Shown here one piece after another: positions 1-6,619 of a DNA stretch of 14,523 nt. Positions within the stretch are counted from its first letter, which is position 1. The number at the start of each line of letters is the position of its first letter. Below the pieces are notes generated by a model. The model saw only the letters and a program-made list of their open reading frames with translations, had not been told where the DNA came from and did no database searches. Made by a program: the position numbers and the translations under genes. This DNA is from JAENVT01 sp043758005 (lineage in GTDB: Bacteria > Actinomycetota > Acidimicrobiia > Acidimicrobiales > Ilumatobacteraceae), in NCBI GenBank assembly GCA_043758005.1, contig JAYVOI010000009.1, positions 1-14,523 of the forward strand, written 5' to 3'.

Positions 1-1
1 C

Positions 2-349
2 GCGGCAGGCCCGTACAAGTTCTCGTCGAACGAAGTGGCCATCGGGCTCACCATGCCGCGGGCAGCGCTCGAGATCCTCCGGCAACGGCTGACGCCGGCG
101 GCCTTCACCCGGGCCGCGATCCTCGCCGAGACGTTCACGCCCCAGAACGCCGTCGAGGTCGGATTCGTCGACCGCGTCGTCGACCCAGCGGAAGTCTCCG
201 CCGTCACGCGCAGCATCGCCACGGTGATGGCGAGCCTCGACATGCGCGCCCATTCGTCCACCAAGCTGCGCGCCCGCGAGCAGACGCTGGCCGCGATCCG
301 TGCGGCGATCGACACCGACGTCGCCGCCTTTCGACAGCCGCAGGAGTAG
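2..349 (+). CDS. Enoyl-CoA hydratase/isomerase (crotonase) family protein, 3' part only
   Basis: The reading frame is open from the window edge (base 2) to TAG at 347-349, so the 5' end of the gene lies outside. The visible 115 residues read as the C-terminal half of a crotonase-fold enzyme: a segment with YKFSSNEVAIGLTMP, then a helix with ALEILRQRL, then AVEVGFVDRVVD, which is the usual 'eA.e.Glvd.Vv' stretch, followed by the C-terminal helical tail. Family members act on CoA thioesters (hydration, isomerisation, dehalogenation, hydrolysis). The active-site oxyanion-hole residues lie in the missing N-terminal half, so the reaction cannot be named. The TetR gene begins 23 bases downstream on the same strand, so the two may be co-transcribed. 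Confidence 0.85.
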   Translation, partial: AAGPYKFSSNEVAIGLTMPRAALEILRQRLTPAAFTRAAILAETFTPQNAVEVGFVDRVVDPAEVSAVTRSIATVMASLDMRAHSSTKLRAREQTLAAIRAAIDTDVAAFRQPQE

Positions 350-372
350 GCCGACATCAACGGCTAGCCACC

Positions 373-969
373 ATGCCACGGGTGAAACAACGCACACCGG
401 CGTTACGGGACAAGGTGCTGCGCGTGGCCGTTGCAATGCTGGCAGAGGACGGCGTGGCCGGCTTCACGACCCGGCGCGTCGCGCTCGGCGCATCGACCTC
501 GATCCCCGCGGTGTACGAGCTCTTCGGCGGCAAGGCAGGCCTCGTCAGCGAAGTGTTCGTCGAAGGCTTCCGCCAACTCGGGCGGCGGCTCGACCAACTG
601 GACATCACCGATGACCCACGGGCCGACCTGGTGCGTCTGTTCGGGACCATCCGCTCGTTCGTCATCGACAACCCGGTGTTGGCCGAGCTGATGTTCGCCC
701 GGCCGTTCGCCGACTTCGACCCCGGTCCCGACGACCTCCTCGCCACAGGATCCGTGCGCCGGTTCATCGTGCACCGTGTTCGGCGATGCGTCGTCGCCGG
801 CATCGTCGCCGGCAACGAGACCGACATCGCCCATGTGCTGCTGGCACTGGCGCAGGGCCTCGCCGCGCAGGAGGCGGCTGGGTGGCTGGGCACGTCGAAG
901 GCATCGATCGACCGTCGTTGGAAGCTGGCGTTCAGCGCGACGCTGGACGGGCTAGCGGTGGCCCGGTAG
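373..969 (+). CDS. TetR/AcrR family transcriptional regulator
   Basis: This is a 198-residue protein with the N-terminal TetR helix-turn-helix at about residues 10-57, ending in the motif PAVYELFGGKAGLV (recognition helix followed by the 'lY.hF..K..L' signature). The C-terminal ligand/dimer domain contains FVIDNPVLAELMF, resembling the TetR_C_33 (WHG) type. The family binds DNA as dimers and is released by small ligands. The ATG at 373 lacks a good ribosome site at normal distance; an AGGAG lies over the upstream stop codon, about 25 bases away. The position directly behind the crotonase gene suggests control of a fatty-acid, CoA-ester or detoxification pathway, which is inference. The neighbour at 983 is convergent, with only 13 bases between the stop codons. 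Confidence 0.9.
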   Translation: MPRVKQRTPALRDKVLRVAVAMLAEDGVAGFTTRRVALGASTSIPAVYELFGGKAGLVSEVFVEGFRQLGRRLDQLDITDDPRADLVRLFGTIRSFVIDNPVLAELMFARPFADFDPGPDDLLATGSVRRFIVHRVRRCVVAGIVAGNETDIAHVLLALAQGLAAQEAAGWLGTSKASIDRRWKLAFSATLDGLAVAR

Positions 970-982
970 CGCGGCGCCAGTC

Positions 983-2089
983 CTAGCTGGCCAGGTGTTG
1001 GCCGAACCAATCGATCATCGACTGGTATGCCGCAGCGGCCTGCTCGGCGTTGTACCGGGCACCAGTGTCGTTGAAGAAGGCGTGATCGACGCCCGGAAAC
1101 ACCTTGATCTCGTACACGAGTCCGGCTGCTGCGAGCGCGCTCGTCGCAGTGTCTCGCGATGCGTTGACCCGCGAGTCCAACTCTGCGTAGATGCCCAGCA
1201 CGGCAGCATTCGGAGAACCCGTGAAATCGGGCGCTGCCGGCGCGGGCCCGTAGAAAGGCACCGCCGCGGCGAGCCGCGTCTCGCCGGCGGCCAAGAGCTG
1301 CCAGGTCATCCCGCCGCCGAAGCAGAACCCGATGACGGCCAACTGGGCACCCGGTGCGCGCCGGGCGAGCTCGTCGAGCCCAGCACGCAGATCGGCGATC
1401 GTCCGTTCCGCCGGCGCCTTCGACAACGCGGCCGTGGCGTCGCCGTCGCTCGCCATCGTCGCGGTGCCCCCCTCTTCCGAGAGCAGGTCGATTGCCAGCG
1501 CGGTGTAGCCATCGGCCGCCAACCGCGCCGGGATCGAGCGGATGTGCGGAGTCAGCCCTCTGTTCTCATGGATCATGAGGACGCCACCTTTGGGGGACGC
1601 CGCGGTCGCGAGGACACCGATCAGGTCGCCTTGCGGGCCGGCAAAGCGGATCTCGTCGGTGCTCGAGGCAGCCGTCGAGCCGGGGACCGAACTGGCTGCG
1701 GGACTCGAACCGGTTGCGATGGCGGCAGGTGCACTGGTCGCCTCGGTTGGCGATGGGGCGGCGGTGGTCGACGGTGCAATCGTCGGCGCTGCAGTCGGCT
1801 CGGCCGTGTCGGAGTCGCTGCCACAGGCGGCCAGCAGTGCGGCCGCTGTCGGCCCGCTGAGGCCGAGGAGCATCAGGCGACGCATCGCTTCGCGCCGGCT
1901 GAACAAGCCGTCTCCGCAATCGAGCACGATCTCCGAGGCGAGGTAATCGTCGAGGGCCAGGTCGAGATCGTATGACGAGATGTGGAGGCGTTGTCGAAAT
2001 CGGTGATCGCCGTTCGTCGGAGTGCTGAGGAGGTGCCCAACCGGCACCCGAACCACACGGAGGTCACCATGCCAAGTCCCATCGTCCAC
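983..2089 (-). CDS. Dienelactone hydrolase family protein, predicted Tat-exported lipoprotein
   Basis: An alpha/beta-hydrolase of the dienelactone hydrolase family (368 residues from GTG at 2089). The catalytic triad is visible: nucleophile Cys256 in GFCFGG, Asp305 and His336 (GVDHAFF), with the family Glu175 in MIHENRG. Before it come a twin-arginine start at residues 64-71 (SRREAMRR), a hydrophobic stretch and a lipobox LAAC ending at Cys89, then a Ser/Thr/Ala/Pro-rich linker to about residue 143. Mature protein should therefore be lipid-anchored outside the membrane. About 60 residues precede the RR motif, with no ATG in frame. GTG codons at 2089, 2056 and 2047 are possible starts, and all fall on or near the start of the divergent VOC gene, so the start is uncertain. 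The substrate is unknown; carboxyl esters or lactones are typical for the family. Confidence 0.85.
   Translation of the reverse strand: MDDGTWHGDLRVVRVPVGHLLSTPTNGDHRFRQRLHISSYDLDLALDDYLASEIVLDCGDGLFSRREAMRRLMLLGLSGPTAAALLAACGSDSDTAEPTAAPTIAPSTTAAPSPTEATSAPAAIATGSSPAASSVPGSTAASSTDEIRFAGPQGDLIGVLATAASPKGGVLMIHENRGLTPHIRSIPARLAADGYTALAIDLLSEEGGTATMASDGDATAALSKAPAERTIADLRAGLDELARRAPGAQLAVIGFCFGGGMTWQLLAAGETRLAAAVPFYGPAPAAPDFTGSPNAAVLGIYAELDSRVNASRDTATSALAAAGLVYEIKVFPGVDHAFFNDTGARYNAEQAAAAYQSMIDWFGQHLAS
2059..2063 (+). promoter_or_regulatory. Ribosome binding site deciding the VOC start
   Basis: GGAGG lies five bases before ATG 2069. It selects this start over a longer in-frame extension to 1982, which would run deep into the divergent hydrolase gene. 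Confidence 0.7.
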
Positions 2090-2416
2090 GCCGAGATCCG
2101 GTCCAACGATCCCGATGCCACCCGCGCCTTTTTCGGCAAGCTGTTCGGGTGGACGTTCCCAGAAGGCGCCATCCCCGGGTACACCTACGTGGATTCCGGC
2201 GTGCCCGACACCCTGCCGGCGGGCATCGGCCCCGTGCAGGGCGGATCACCACTCGTCACCTTCTTCGTCGGCGTCGAAGACATCGACGCTGCGGTCACCG
2301 ATGCCTCGCGATTGGGTGGCACCGTCGTGCAGCCTCCCGTGCGAGTGCCCGGTGTGGCCTTTGCGCTGATCGCCGATCCCGCGGGCCAGGTCGTCGGCCT
2401 GGCGCAGCAGGGCTGA
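2069..2416 (+). CDS. VOC (glyoxalase/bleomycin-resistance fold) family protein
   Basis: A 115-residue single VOC domain. It begins with the metal-site His7 in IVHAEIRSNDP, followed by the helix DATRAFFGKLFGW typical of glyoxalase-like proteins, then a second beta-alpha-beta unit with FFVGVEDIDAAVTDASRLGGTVVQPP and the end strand FALIADPAGQVVGLAQQ. The position often holding the metal-binding Glu near the C-terminus appears to be Gln, so classical glyoxalase chemistry is not assured. The start at ATG 2069 is supported by GGAGG five bases upstream. The isomerase-like gene follows 12 bases after the stop, so the two probably form an operon. The divergent hydrolase start overlaps this one. Confidence 0.88.
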   Translation: MPSPIVHAEIRSNDPDATRAFFGKLFGWTFPEGAIPGYTYVDSGVPDTLPAGIGPVQGGSPLVTFFVGVEDIDAAVTDASRLGGTVVQPPVRVPGVAFALIADPAGQVVGLAQQG

Positions 2417-2428
2417 GGGGTGGCAGCG

Positions 2429-3067
2429 ATGGATGACGCCACGACGTGGAAGTTGATCCATCGGGAGCGGGCCTCGATGGCTGACACCCTGGCAACGCTG
2501 ACACCCGATCAGTGGAGGCAGCCGTCGTTGTGCGGCGGCTGGACGGTGCGAGACGCCGCCGGTCACATCGTCACCGGTGCCGAGCAGACCAAGCGGCGGT
2601 TCATGGCGCACATGGCCACCAACGGCTTTCGGTTCAACAAGATGATGGACGTCGACGCCAAGCGAACAGCGGCGCGCCCGCCCGACGAGATCATCGCCCG
2701 ACTGCGGGCCCGCCTCACGACCACGAATCGCCCGCCGGCACCGGTGAGGACCATGCTCGGTGAGGTCGTCGTGCACAGTGACGACATTCGCCGCCCGCTC
2801 GGCCTGCCGAGTGACGTTGCCCCGGAAGCACTGCTCGCTTGCCTGGAGATGTACCAGAACACCAGCTTCCCGGTCGGTACGAAGCAGCGCATCGAGGGGC
2901 TGCGCATGGTCGCCACCGACGTCGACTGGTCGCACGGCACCGGGCCGGAGGTCACCGGGCCCGGTCTCGCCATGATGGCGGCGATGACCGGTCGGCGGGC
3001 CGGGCTCGACGAGTTGTCGGGCGAGGGCCTGCCAGCGCTGCAACAGCGGATGGCAGCGGCGGGCTGA
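2429..3067 (+). CDS. Mycothiol-dependent maleylpyruvate isomerase-like (DinB superfamily) protein
   Basis: A 212-residue protein of the actinobacterial TIGR03083/MDMPI_N type. The N-terminal four-helix bundle has LCGGWTVRDAAGHIV, giving metal ligand His46, and a second motif GEVVVHSDDIRRPLG, giving Glu112 and His116; together these form the expected His/Glu/His metal site. Characterised relatives use mycothiol to isomerise maleylpyruvate, but most homologues have unknown thiol-dependent substrates, so the specific reaction is not claimed. ATG 2429 is preferred, with AGGGG eight bases upstream; GTG 2420 in the same frame would add three residues. It is probably co-transcribed with the VOC gene. 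The downstream LacI gene is convergent with five bases between, and the two stop codons form a small inverted repeat (GCTGA-N5-TCAGC). Confidence 0.85.
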   Translation: MDDATTWKLIHRERASMADTLATLTPDQWRQPSLCGGWTVRDAAGHIVTGAEQTKRRFMAHMATNGFRFNKMMDVDAKRTAARPPDEIIARLRARLTTTNRPPAPVRTMLGEVVVHSDDIRRPLGLPSDVAPEALLACLEMYQNTSFPVGTKQRIEGLRMVATDVDWSHGTGPEVTGPGLAMMAAMTGRRAGLDELSGEGLPALQQRMAAAG

Positions 3068-3072
3068 AGCCG

Positions 3073-4128
3073 TCAGCGGGGTTTGGCGGTGCTGTCGCGC
3101 ACGATCAGCTCCGTCGGCAGCAAGACATGACGGACCCGCGCCGCGGTGCCGGCTCGCCCCCGCTCGATCGCAGCGGTCAAGGCGGCGGCCGCGGCGTGGC
3201 CCTTGGCAGCCACGTCTTGGCGCACCGTGGTCAACGCCGGGCGCATGCGCTTGGCGAGGGGGTTGTCGTCGAAGCCGACGACGGACAGATCGTCGGGCAC
3301 GATCAGGCCTCTGGCCTGCGCTGTCTGCACCACCCCGTAGGCGAGTACGTCACTGAAGCACAGGATCGCGGTCGGCGGCTCGGCCTGGTCGAGCAGCAAC
3401 TCGGCTGCCTCGTCGCCGGGCCCGTCGGACTCGTAGGCCTCCTGCACGACCGTTGCCTCGATGCCGGCCGCGTTGAGGGCCTCGAGCCAGCCCAGGAGTC
3501 GCTGCTTGACCACGTGGTTGGTGGTCGTGGCGATCGGGTCGTGGACGATCCTGGCGGGGCCGGCGAGGTTGGCGATGATGATGTCGACGCGACGATGGCC
3601 GAGGTCGACAAGGTGCTGCGCCGCCGCATGGGCCCCCGAGCGGTCGTCGATGTTGACGCTGGCGAAGCCCGGCGTTGTCGCCTGGTCGACGAAGACGAGG
3701 GGCAGCTTGCGCCGTTTCAGCCAGTCGACGGCGTCGGATTGGTTGTTGCAGGAGTAGACGAGCGCGCCGTCCATCGGCACATCGCGCGCCGGGATCATGC
3801 TGCCCTGCGGCGACGCCGACAACAGGGTCAGCGCGAGGCCAGTCGGTCCGAGCTCCTCGGCGATCGCCCCCAGGAACGTCGTGGCCACTTCGTCGGCGAA
3901 TGCGTCCTGCAACACGTCGGTCAGCAGCACACCGATGGCTCCGGCGGTGCCTCTGGCCAGTGCACGGGCGGACGGATCCGGTCCCGCGTAGCCGAGTTCT
4001 TCGGCAGCGGACAAGATCCGGTCGCGGAGCTCCGACGACAACTGGTCGGGGCGTGAGAACGCATTCGACACCGTCATGCGGCTGACGCCGACCCGGTCAG
4101 CGATCGTTTGCAGTGTCACTCTCGCCAT
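3073..4128 (-). CDS. LacI family transcriptional regulator
   Basis: 351 residues, normal LacI-family length. The N-terminal helix-turn-helix TLQTIADRVGVSRMTVSNAF (residues 5-24) is followed by the second helix up to ELGYAG and the hinge segment ARALARG. The periplasmic-binding-protein-like effector domain then starts at GAIGVLLTD and includes MDGALVY, SVNIDDRSGAHAAAQHLVDLGHRRVDII, AILCFSDVLAYGVVQ and LSVVGFDDNPLAKRMRPALTTVRQD, all standard landmarks. It probably binds a sugar or nucleoside-like effector; no sugar transporter or glycosidase is beside it, so the target is unknown. ATG 4128 has only a weak ribosome site. The 78-base gap to the upstream small gene holds a short inverted motif TGGT-N6-ACCA but no convincing operator. 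Confidence 0.93.
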   Translation of the reverse strand: MARVTLQTIADRVGVSRMTVSNAFSRPDQLSSELRDRILSAAEELGYAGPDPSARALARGTAGAIGVLLTDVLQDAFADEVATTFLGAIAEELGPTGLALTLLSASPQGSMIPARDVPMDGALVYSCNNQSDAVDWLKRRKLPLVFVDQATTPGFASVNIDDRSGAHAAAQHLVDLGHRRVDIIIANLAGPARIVHDPIATTTNHVVKQRLLGWLEALNAAGIEATVVQEAYESDGPGDEAAELLLDQAEPPTAILCFSDVLAYGVVQTAQARGLIVPDDLSVVGFDDNPLAKRMRPALTTVRQDVAAKGHAAAAALTAAIERGRAGTAARVRHVLLPTELIVRDSTAKPR

Positions 4129-4206
4129 CCCAACGATTCTGGTCCGAATACCACGGGAAACCCCAGCTCGTCGGATTTTCCTTTCGGTCCGCTCATCGGT
4201 GCTCGA

Positions 4207-4407
4207 TCAGCATTCGGTGCTGTAGCGCGCCGGTCGGAGGGCCACCGCCGGGCGGTGCCATACCCGGCGCAGCATCGTGGCGACCCGGCGAATACGGTGG
4301 CGTGGCTCGGTGTACGGCAGCACCGGGGCATTGGGAAGGGCGCTGTACGCGACCCCGTGAACGTTGCGCTTGGCATACATCTCGGCGACTGCGTGGAACG
4401 GATCCAT
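4207..4407 (-). CDS. Small basic protein of unknown function (66 residues)
   Basis: I do not recognise a family. Several features support a real gene: ATG 4407 is preceded by AGGAG at six bases spacing, a recognisable promoter lies upstream, and roughly four fifths of third codon positions are G or C, as in the neighbours. The N-terminus (MDPFHAVAEMYAKRNVHG) looks like an amphipathic helix. The middle is Pro-rich (ALPNAPVLPYTEPRHR), and the C-terminal half is strongly basic with many Arg residues (RHRIRRVATMLRRVWHR). There is no signal peptide or clear membrane segment. It lies upstream of the LacI gene on the same strand, 78 bases away, so read-through is possible. A longer frame (4116-4445) covering the same bases has poor codon character and is not favoured. 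Confidence 0.65.
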   Translation of the reverse strand: MDPFHAVAEMYAKRNVHGVAYSALPNAPVLPYTEPRHRIRRVATMLRRVWHRPAVALRPARYSTEC

Positions 4408-4413
4408 GTTTGA

Positions 4414-4418
4414 CTCCT
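4414..4418 (-). promoter_or_regulatory. Ribosome binding site of the small basic protein
   Basis: AGGAG on the minus strand, six bases before ATG 4407. It is the strongest translational signal in this intergenic region and the main reason to accept the small gene. Confidence 0.7.
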
Positions 4419-4432
4419 ATTACTTTCTGTAT

Positions 4433-4459
4433 CGGTATAGTACATGGATAACTGTACCG
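4433..4459. promoter_or_regulatory. Inverted repeat, candidate operator over the small-gene promoter
   Basis: The arms CGGTATAGT (4433-4441) and ACTGTACCG (4451-4459) are reverse complements except for one base, separated by nine bases. The repeat covers the spacer and -10 of the minus-strand promoter and touches the last base of its -35, so a dimeric repressor bound here would block RNA polymerase. The binding protein is unknown; the LacI protein encoded next door is one candidate, though LacI sites usually have shorter, CG-centred dyads. Confidence 0.55.
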
Positions 4460-4464
4460 GTCAA
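4437..4464 (-). promoter_or_regulatory. Housekeeping-type promoter for the small basic protein
   Basis: On the minus strand, TTGACC (4464-4459) and TACTAT (4442-4437) are separated by 16 bases, resembling a sigma-70/SigA promoter. Transcription would start near 4430, leaving a leader of about 22 bases before ATG 4407. TATACC, slightly further on, is an alternative -10. This stretch is unusually AT-rich for the window. Confidence 0.6.
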
Positions 4465-4511
4465 GTGACAAAATGCGAGGTATTTCGATGTGATGCACGT
4501 CATACCGCCGG

Positions 4512-5714
4512 CTACGGGGAAGGCGAGCCTTCGTCGAGTCCGACCGACTCGCTGAAATTGTCGGGCAACACGAGCTGCTCCCGTGTGCGTTCCTGGCGAA
4601 TCGCAGTCACGACGACCAGCAGCGCGCCGGAGACGGGAACGGCAAGGAGCGCCCCGAGGATGCCGAACACCTCGACCGCCAGCAGCACGCTGAGCAGGAT
4701 CCCGAGCGGGTTCACGTTGACCTTGCGGGCCATGATCCACGGGTAGAGCACGCCGTTCTCGATCTGTTGGTACACCACGAAGAAGATGATCGAGATCAAC
4801 CCTGCAGTGGGGGAGTGGAGATACCCGGCGATAACGCACACGGCGGCACCGAGGGTTGCACCGACGAGGGGGATGAGGTCGGCAACAGCAACGAACAAGG
4901 CGAGCACGACAGGGCTCGGCACGCCTAGGGCGACGAGACAGGCGAACGCGGCGACCCCGGCGATCAGGCTGATGATGAGGTTGCCAATCACGTAACCACT
5001 GACGGCGCCGGCCGCGTCTGCGGCGATGCGCTGGGCTGCGGCGCGACGTCGAAACGGGATCAGGTTCTCCGCGGTTCGCCCGATCGACGCGGATTGGCTG
5101 AGGAACAGGAAGGTCAACAGGGTGATGGTCACGAACGCAAACGCGGCGCTCAAGACCGTTTGGATCACCTCGAACGACGAGACGCTGAGCCGATCAGCTG
5201 CCCGCGCCAGCTTTGCCTCGTTGTCCTTCACGTAGCTCTCGACGTGTAGCTGGTGAACGATGCGGCCGATGGGGCCACGACCGCTGGCCGCGTCGTGAAC
5301 GGTGCCCGGCAGATCAGTGAGGATGCTGACGAGCTGCGTGCGCACCGGTATCACGAACAGGGCGATCACGCCGGCCCACGCGATCAGGGTGCCGAAGACG
5401 ACGACACCGGTCGCCAGCGTGCGCCGGCCGCCGAAGCGACGATCGAGCCGCGAGACGAGCGGGGCGAGCACGACCGCCATGAAACCGGCGATGGCGATCC
5501 AGGCGACGATGCGCACAACAGCGAGCACCAGCACGATCGAGATGTACGTCGCCACAACGACACCCACCGCGACGATGATCGTTCGCCACGGGACATCGGA
5601 CCACTTGCTGTTCTGCGAACCCTGTGGATCGACGACCTCGGGGTTCCACAGCGCGCTGCTGCCGGGGATGTAGAGGCCGTCATGATGATCGGTCCCATCT
5701 GACGTGGGGTGCAC
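4512..5714 (-). CDS. AI-2E family transporter (PerM-like membrane protein)
   Basis: 400 residues, matching the PF01594 family (usually 340-400). A polar N-terminal tail of about 43 residues precedes a hydrophobic pair of helices (TIIVAVGVVVATYISIVLVL and AWIAIAGFMAVVLAPLVSRL). Then come a further helix near 110-125, a soluble segment with amphipathic helices (about 125-190), and a C-terminal cluster of helices including LIPLVGATLGAAVCVIAGYL, the family-typical VVYQQIENGVLYPWIMARKVNVNP, and GILGALLAVPVSGALLVVV. Family members include exporters of autoinducer-2 and Na+/H+-type antiporters; in actinobacteria the substrate is generally unknown. The start is a GTG with a weak ribosome site (GGGGAAG) upstream. 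The DUF1345 gene on the same strand lies 66 bases upstream. Confidence 0.92.
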   Translation of the reverse strand: MHPTSDGTDHHDGLYIPGSSALWNPEVVDPQGSQNSKWSDVPWRTIIVAVGVVVATYISIVLVLAVVRIVAWIAIAGFMAVVLAPLVSRLDRRFGGRRTLATGVVVFGTLIAWAGVIALFVIPVRTQLVSILTDLPGTVHDAASGRGPIGRIVHQLHVESYVKDNEAKLARAADRLSVSSFEVIQTVLSAAFAFVTITLLTFLFLSQSASIGRTAENLIPFRRRAAAQRIAADAAGAVSGYVIGNLIISLIAGVAAFACLVALGVPSPVVLALFVAVADLIPLVGATLGAAVCVIAGYLHSPTAGLISIIFFVVYQQIENGVLYPWIMARKVNVNPLGILLSVLLAVEVFGILGALLAVPVSGALLVVVTAIRQERTREQLVLPDNFSESVGLDEGSPSP

Positions 5715-5780
5715 GGAACTACTTCTTCCCCGCGGTGGGAGCGCTCAAACCAGCGGAGAGTCGAAGCAGCCGCGGTGCGA

Positions 5781-6467
5781 TCACTTGATCAGGTTCCCGA
5801 CGACGTTGATGGCGACGCCCACGATGACCGTGCCGAACAGGTACGACAGCATGGCGTGGCGAATCACCGTTCGGCGGATCCCCCGCTCGGCAATACCGGT
5901 GTCGGAGACCTGGAACGTCATGCCGACGGTGAACGCGACATAGACGAAGTCCAGGTAGTCGGGGCGCTCTCGTTTGTCGGCGAAGTCGATCCCGCCCGCC
6001 GGCTCGCTGTAGTACAAGTGGGCGTAGCGCAGCACGAACAGCGTGTGCACGGTGAACCACGACAAGAACACGGTGAACACGGCCACCCCGGTCAGCACGC
6101 CCGACATCGCACCCGAGTGGCCTCGTGCGTGAGCAAGGCCGACGACAACACCGACGAGACTGATCAGGCTGGCCACGACCATGATCACGTCGACGATCGC
6201 ACGACTGTCGTCTTCGCGCGTGGCAACTCGCGCGGTGGATGCGGCATCGAGGACCACGATGAACGCCCAGACGGAGCCGACGATGAACAACGCGGCGATG
6301 TCCCACCCCACCAACACGCTCAGTTGCCACGGTGCGAAGAAAGCGGCGGTCGTACCCCCAACGGCACCGAGCGGTGCGGCGATGAGCAACCGCTGGCGCT
6401 GGTCGAGATGCACGCCCATCGCGCCCACCGGAGCACCGTCGACCAGCCCGCGGTGGCGGCGGGTCAT
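5781..6467 (-). CDS. DUF1345 family integral membrane protein
   Basis: 228 residues from ATG 6467. Hydrophobic segments occur near residues 28-48, 50-72, 92-113, 122-145, 173-188 and 202-225. The C-terminal half carries the DUF1345 signature: PDYLDFVYVAFTVGMTFQVSDT, then IRRTVIRHAMLSYLFGTVIVG and a terminal IN-containing helix. The biochemical role of the family is unknown. A longer frame reaches 6596, but its first 43 residues have no membrane or family character and would run through the divergent SigF-type promoter, so ATG 6467 (AGGG about six bases before it) is preferred. It is probably transcribed with the AI-2E-type gene downstream. Confidence 0.88.
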   Translation of the reverse strand: MTRRHRGLVDGAPVGAMGVHLDQRQRLLIAAPLGAVGGTTAAFFAPWQLSVLVGWDIAALFIVGSVWAFIVVLDAASTARVATREDDSRAIVDVIMVVASLISLVGVVVGLAHARGHSGAMSGVLTGVAVFTVFLSWFTVHTLFVLRYAHLYYSEPAGGIDFADKRERPDYLDFVYVAFTVGMTFQVSDTGIAERGIRRTVIRHAMLSYLFGTVIVGVAINVVGNLIK

Positions 6468-6518
6468 CGGTTGCCCTGGGTACTCACGGGCGCAGCCTAC
6501 TGGGGTCTCACGATCCTG

Positions 6519-6544
6519 GTTTGGCCACGTTGCGCACGGGGTAT
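6519..6544 (+). promoter_or_regulatory. SigF/SigB-type promoter
   Basis: GTTT at 6519-6522 (GGTTT with the preceding base) and GGGTAT at 6539-6544 are separated by 16 bases, an exact match to the actinobacterial SigF pattern. The start of transcription would be near 6551, about 70 bases before ATG 6620 of the four-helix membrane protein. The same layout recurs at 7762-7788 and 12799-12824. Confidence 0.7.
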
Positions 6545-6605
6545 TCCAGTGAACAACTGTCCGCTCGGCACCCGCCGGTAGGACGCCAACCCCCATCAGT
6601 CTCCA

Positions 6606-6614
6606 AAGGAGAAG
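6606..6614 (+). promoter_or_regulatory. Strong ribosome binding site
   Basis: AAGGAGAAG lies five bases before ATG 6620. It fixes the start and excludes the longer frame open from 6521. Confidence 0.75.
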
Positions 6615-6619
6615 CTGCC

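Noticed and set aside
976..991. Small hairpin GCCAG...CTGGC between the TetR and hydrolase genes
   Set aside because: The stem has only five base pairs and no T-tract, and it extends into the hydrolase coding end; too weak to call a terminator.
3063..3077. GCTGA-N5-TCAGC inverted repeat at the convergent ends of the isomerase-like and LacI genes
   Set aside because: It is formed by the two stop codons and is only five base pairs; likely coincidence rather than a terminator.
2839..4056. 405-residue plus-strand open frame
   Set aside because: It overlaps the isomerase-like gene and the whole LacI gene on the other strand, with no recognisable domain.
4116..4445. 109-residue minus-strand frame over the small basic gene
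   Set aside because: Its start lies inside the promoter and upstream of the ribosome site, and its composition looks like an out-of-frame reading of the 4207-4407 gene.
5725..5751. GGTTT-N16-GGGAAG on the minus strand before the AI-2E-type gene, resembling a SigF promoter
   Set aside because: The -10 matches only four of six bases, and transcription would start about four bases before the GTG start. GGGGAAG is more easily read as a weak ribosome site.
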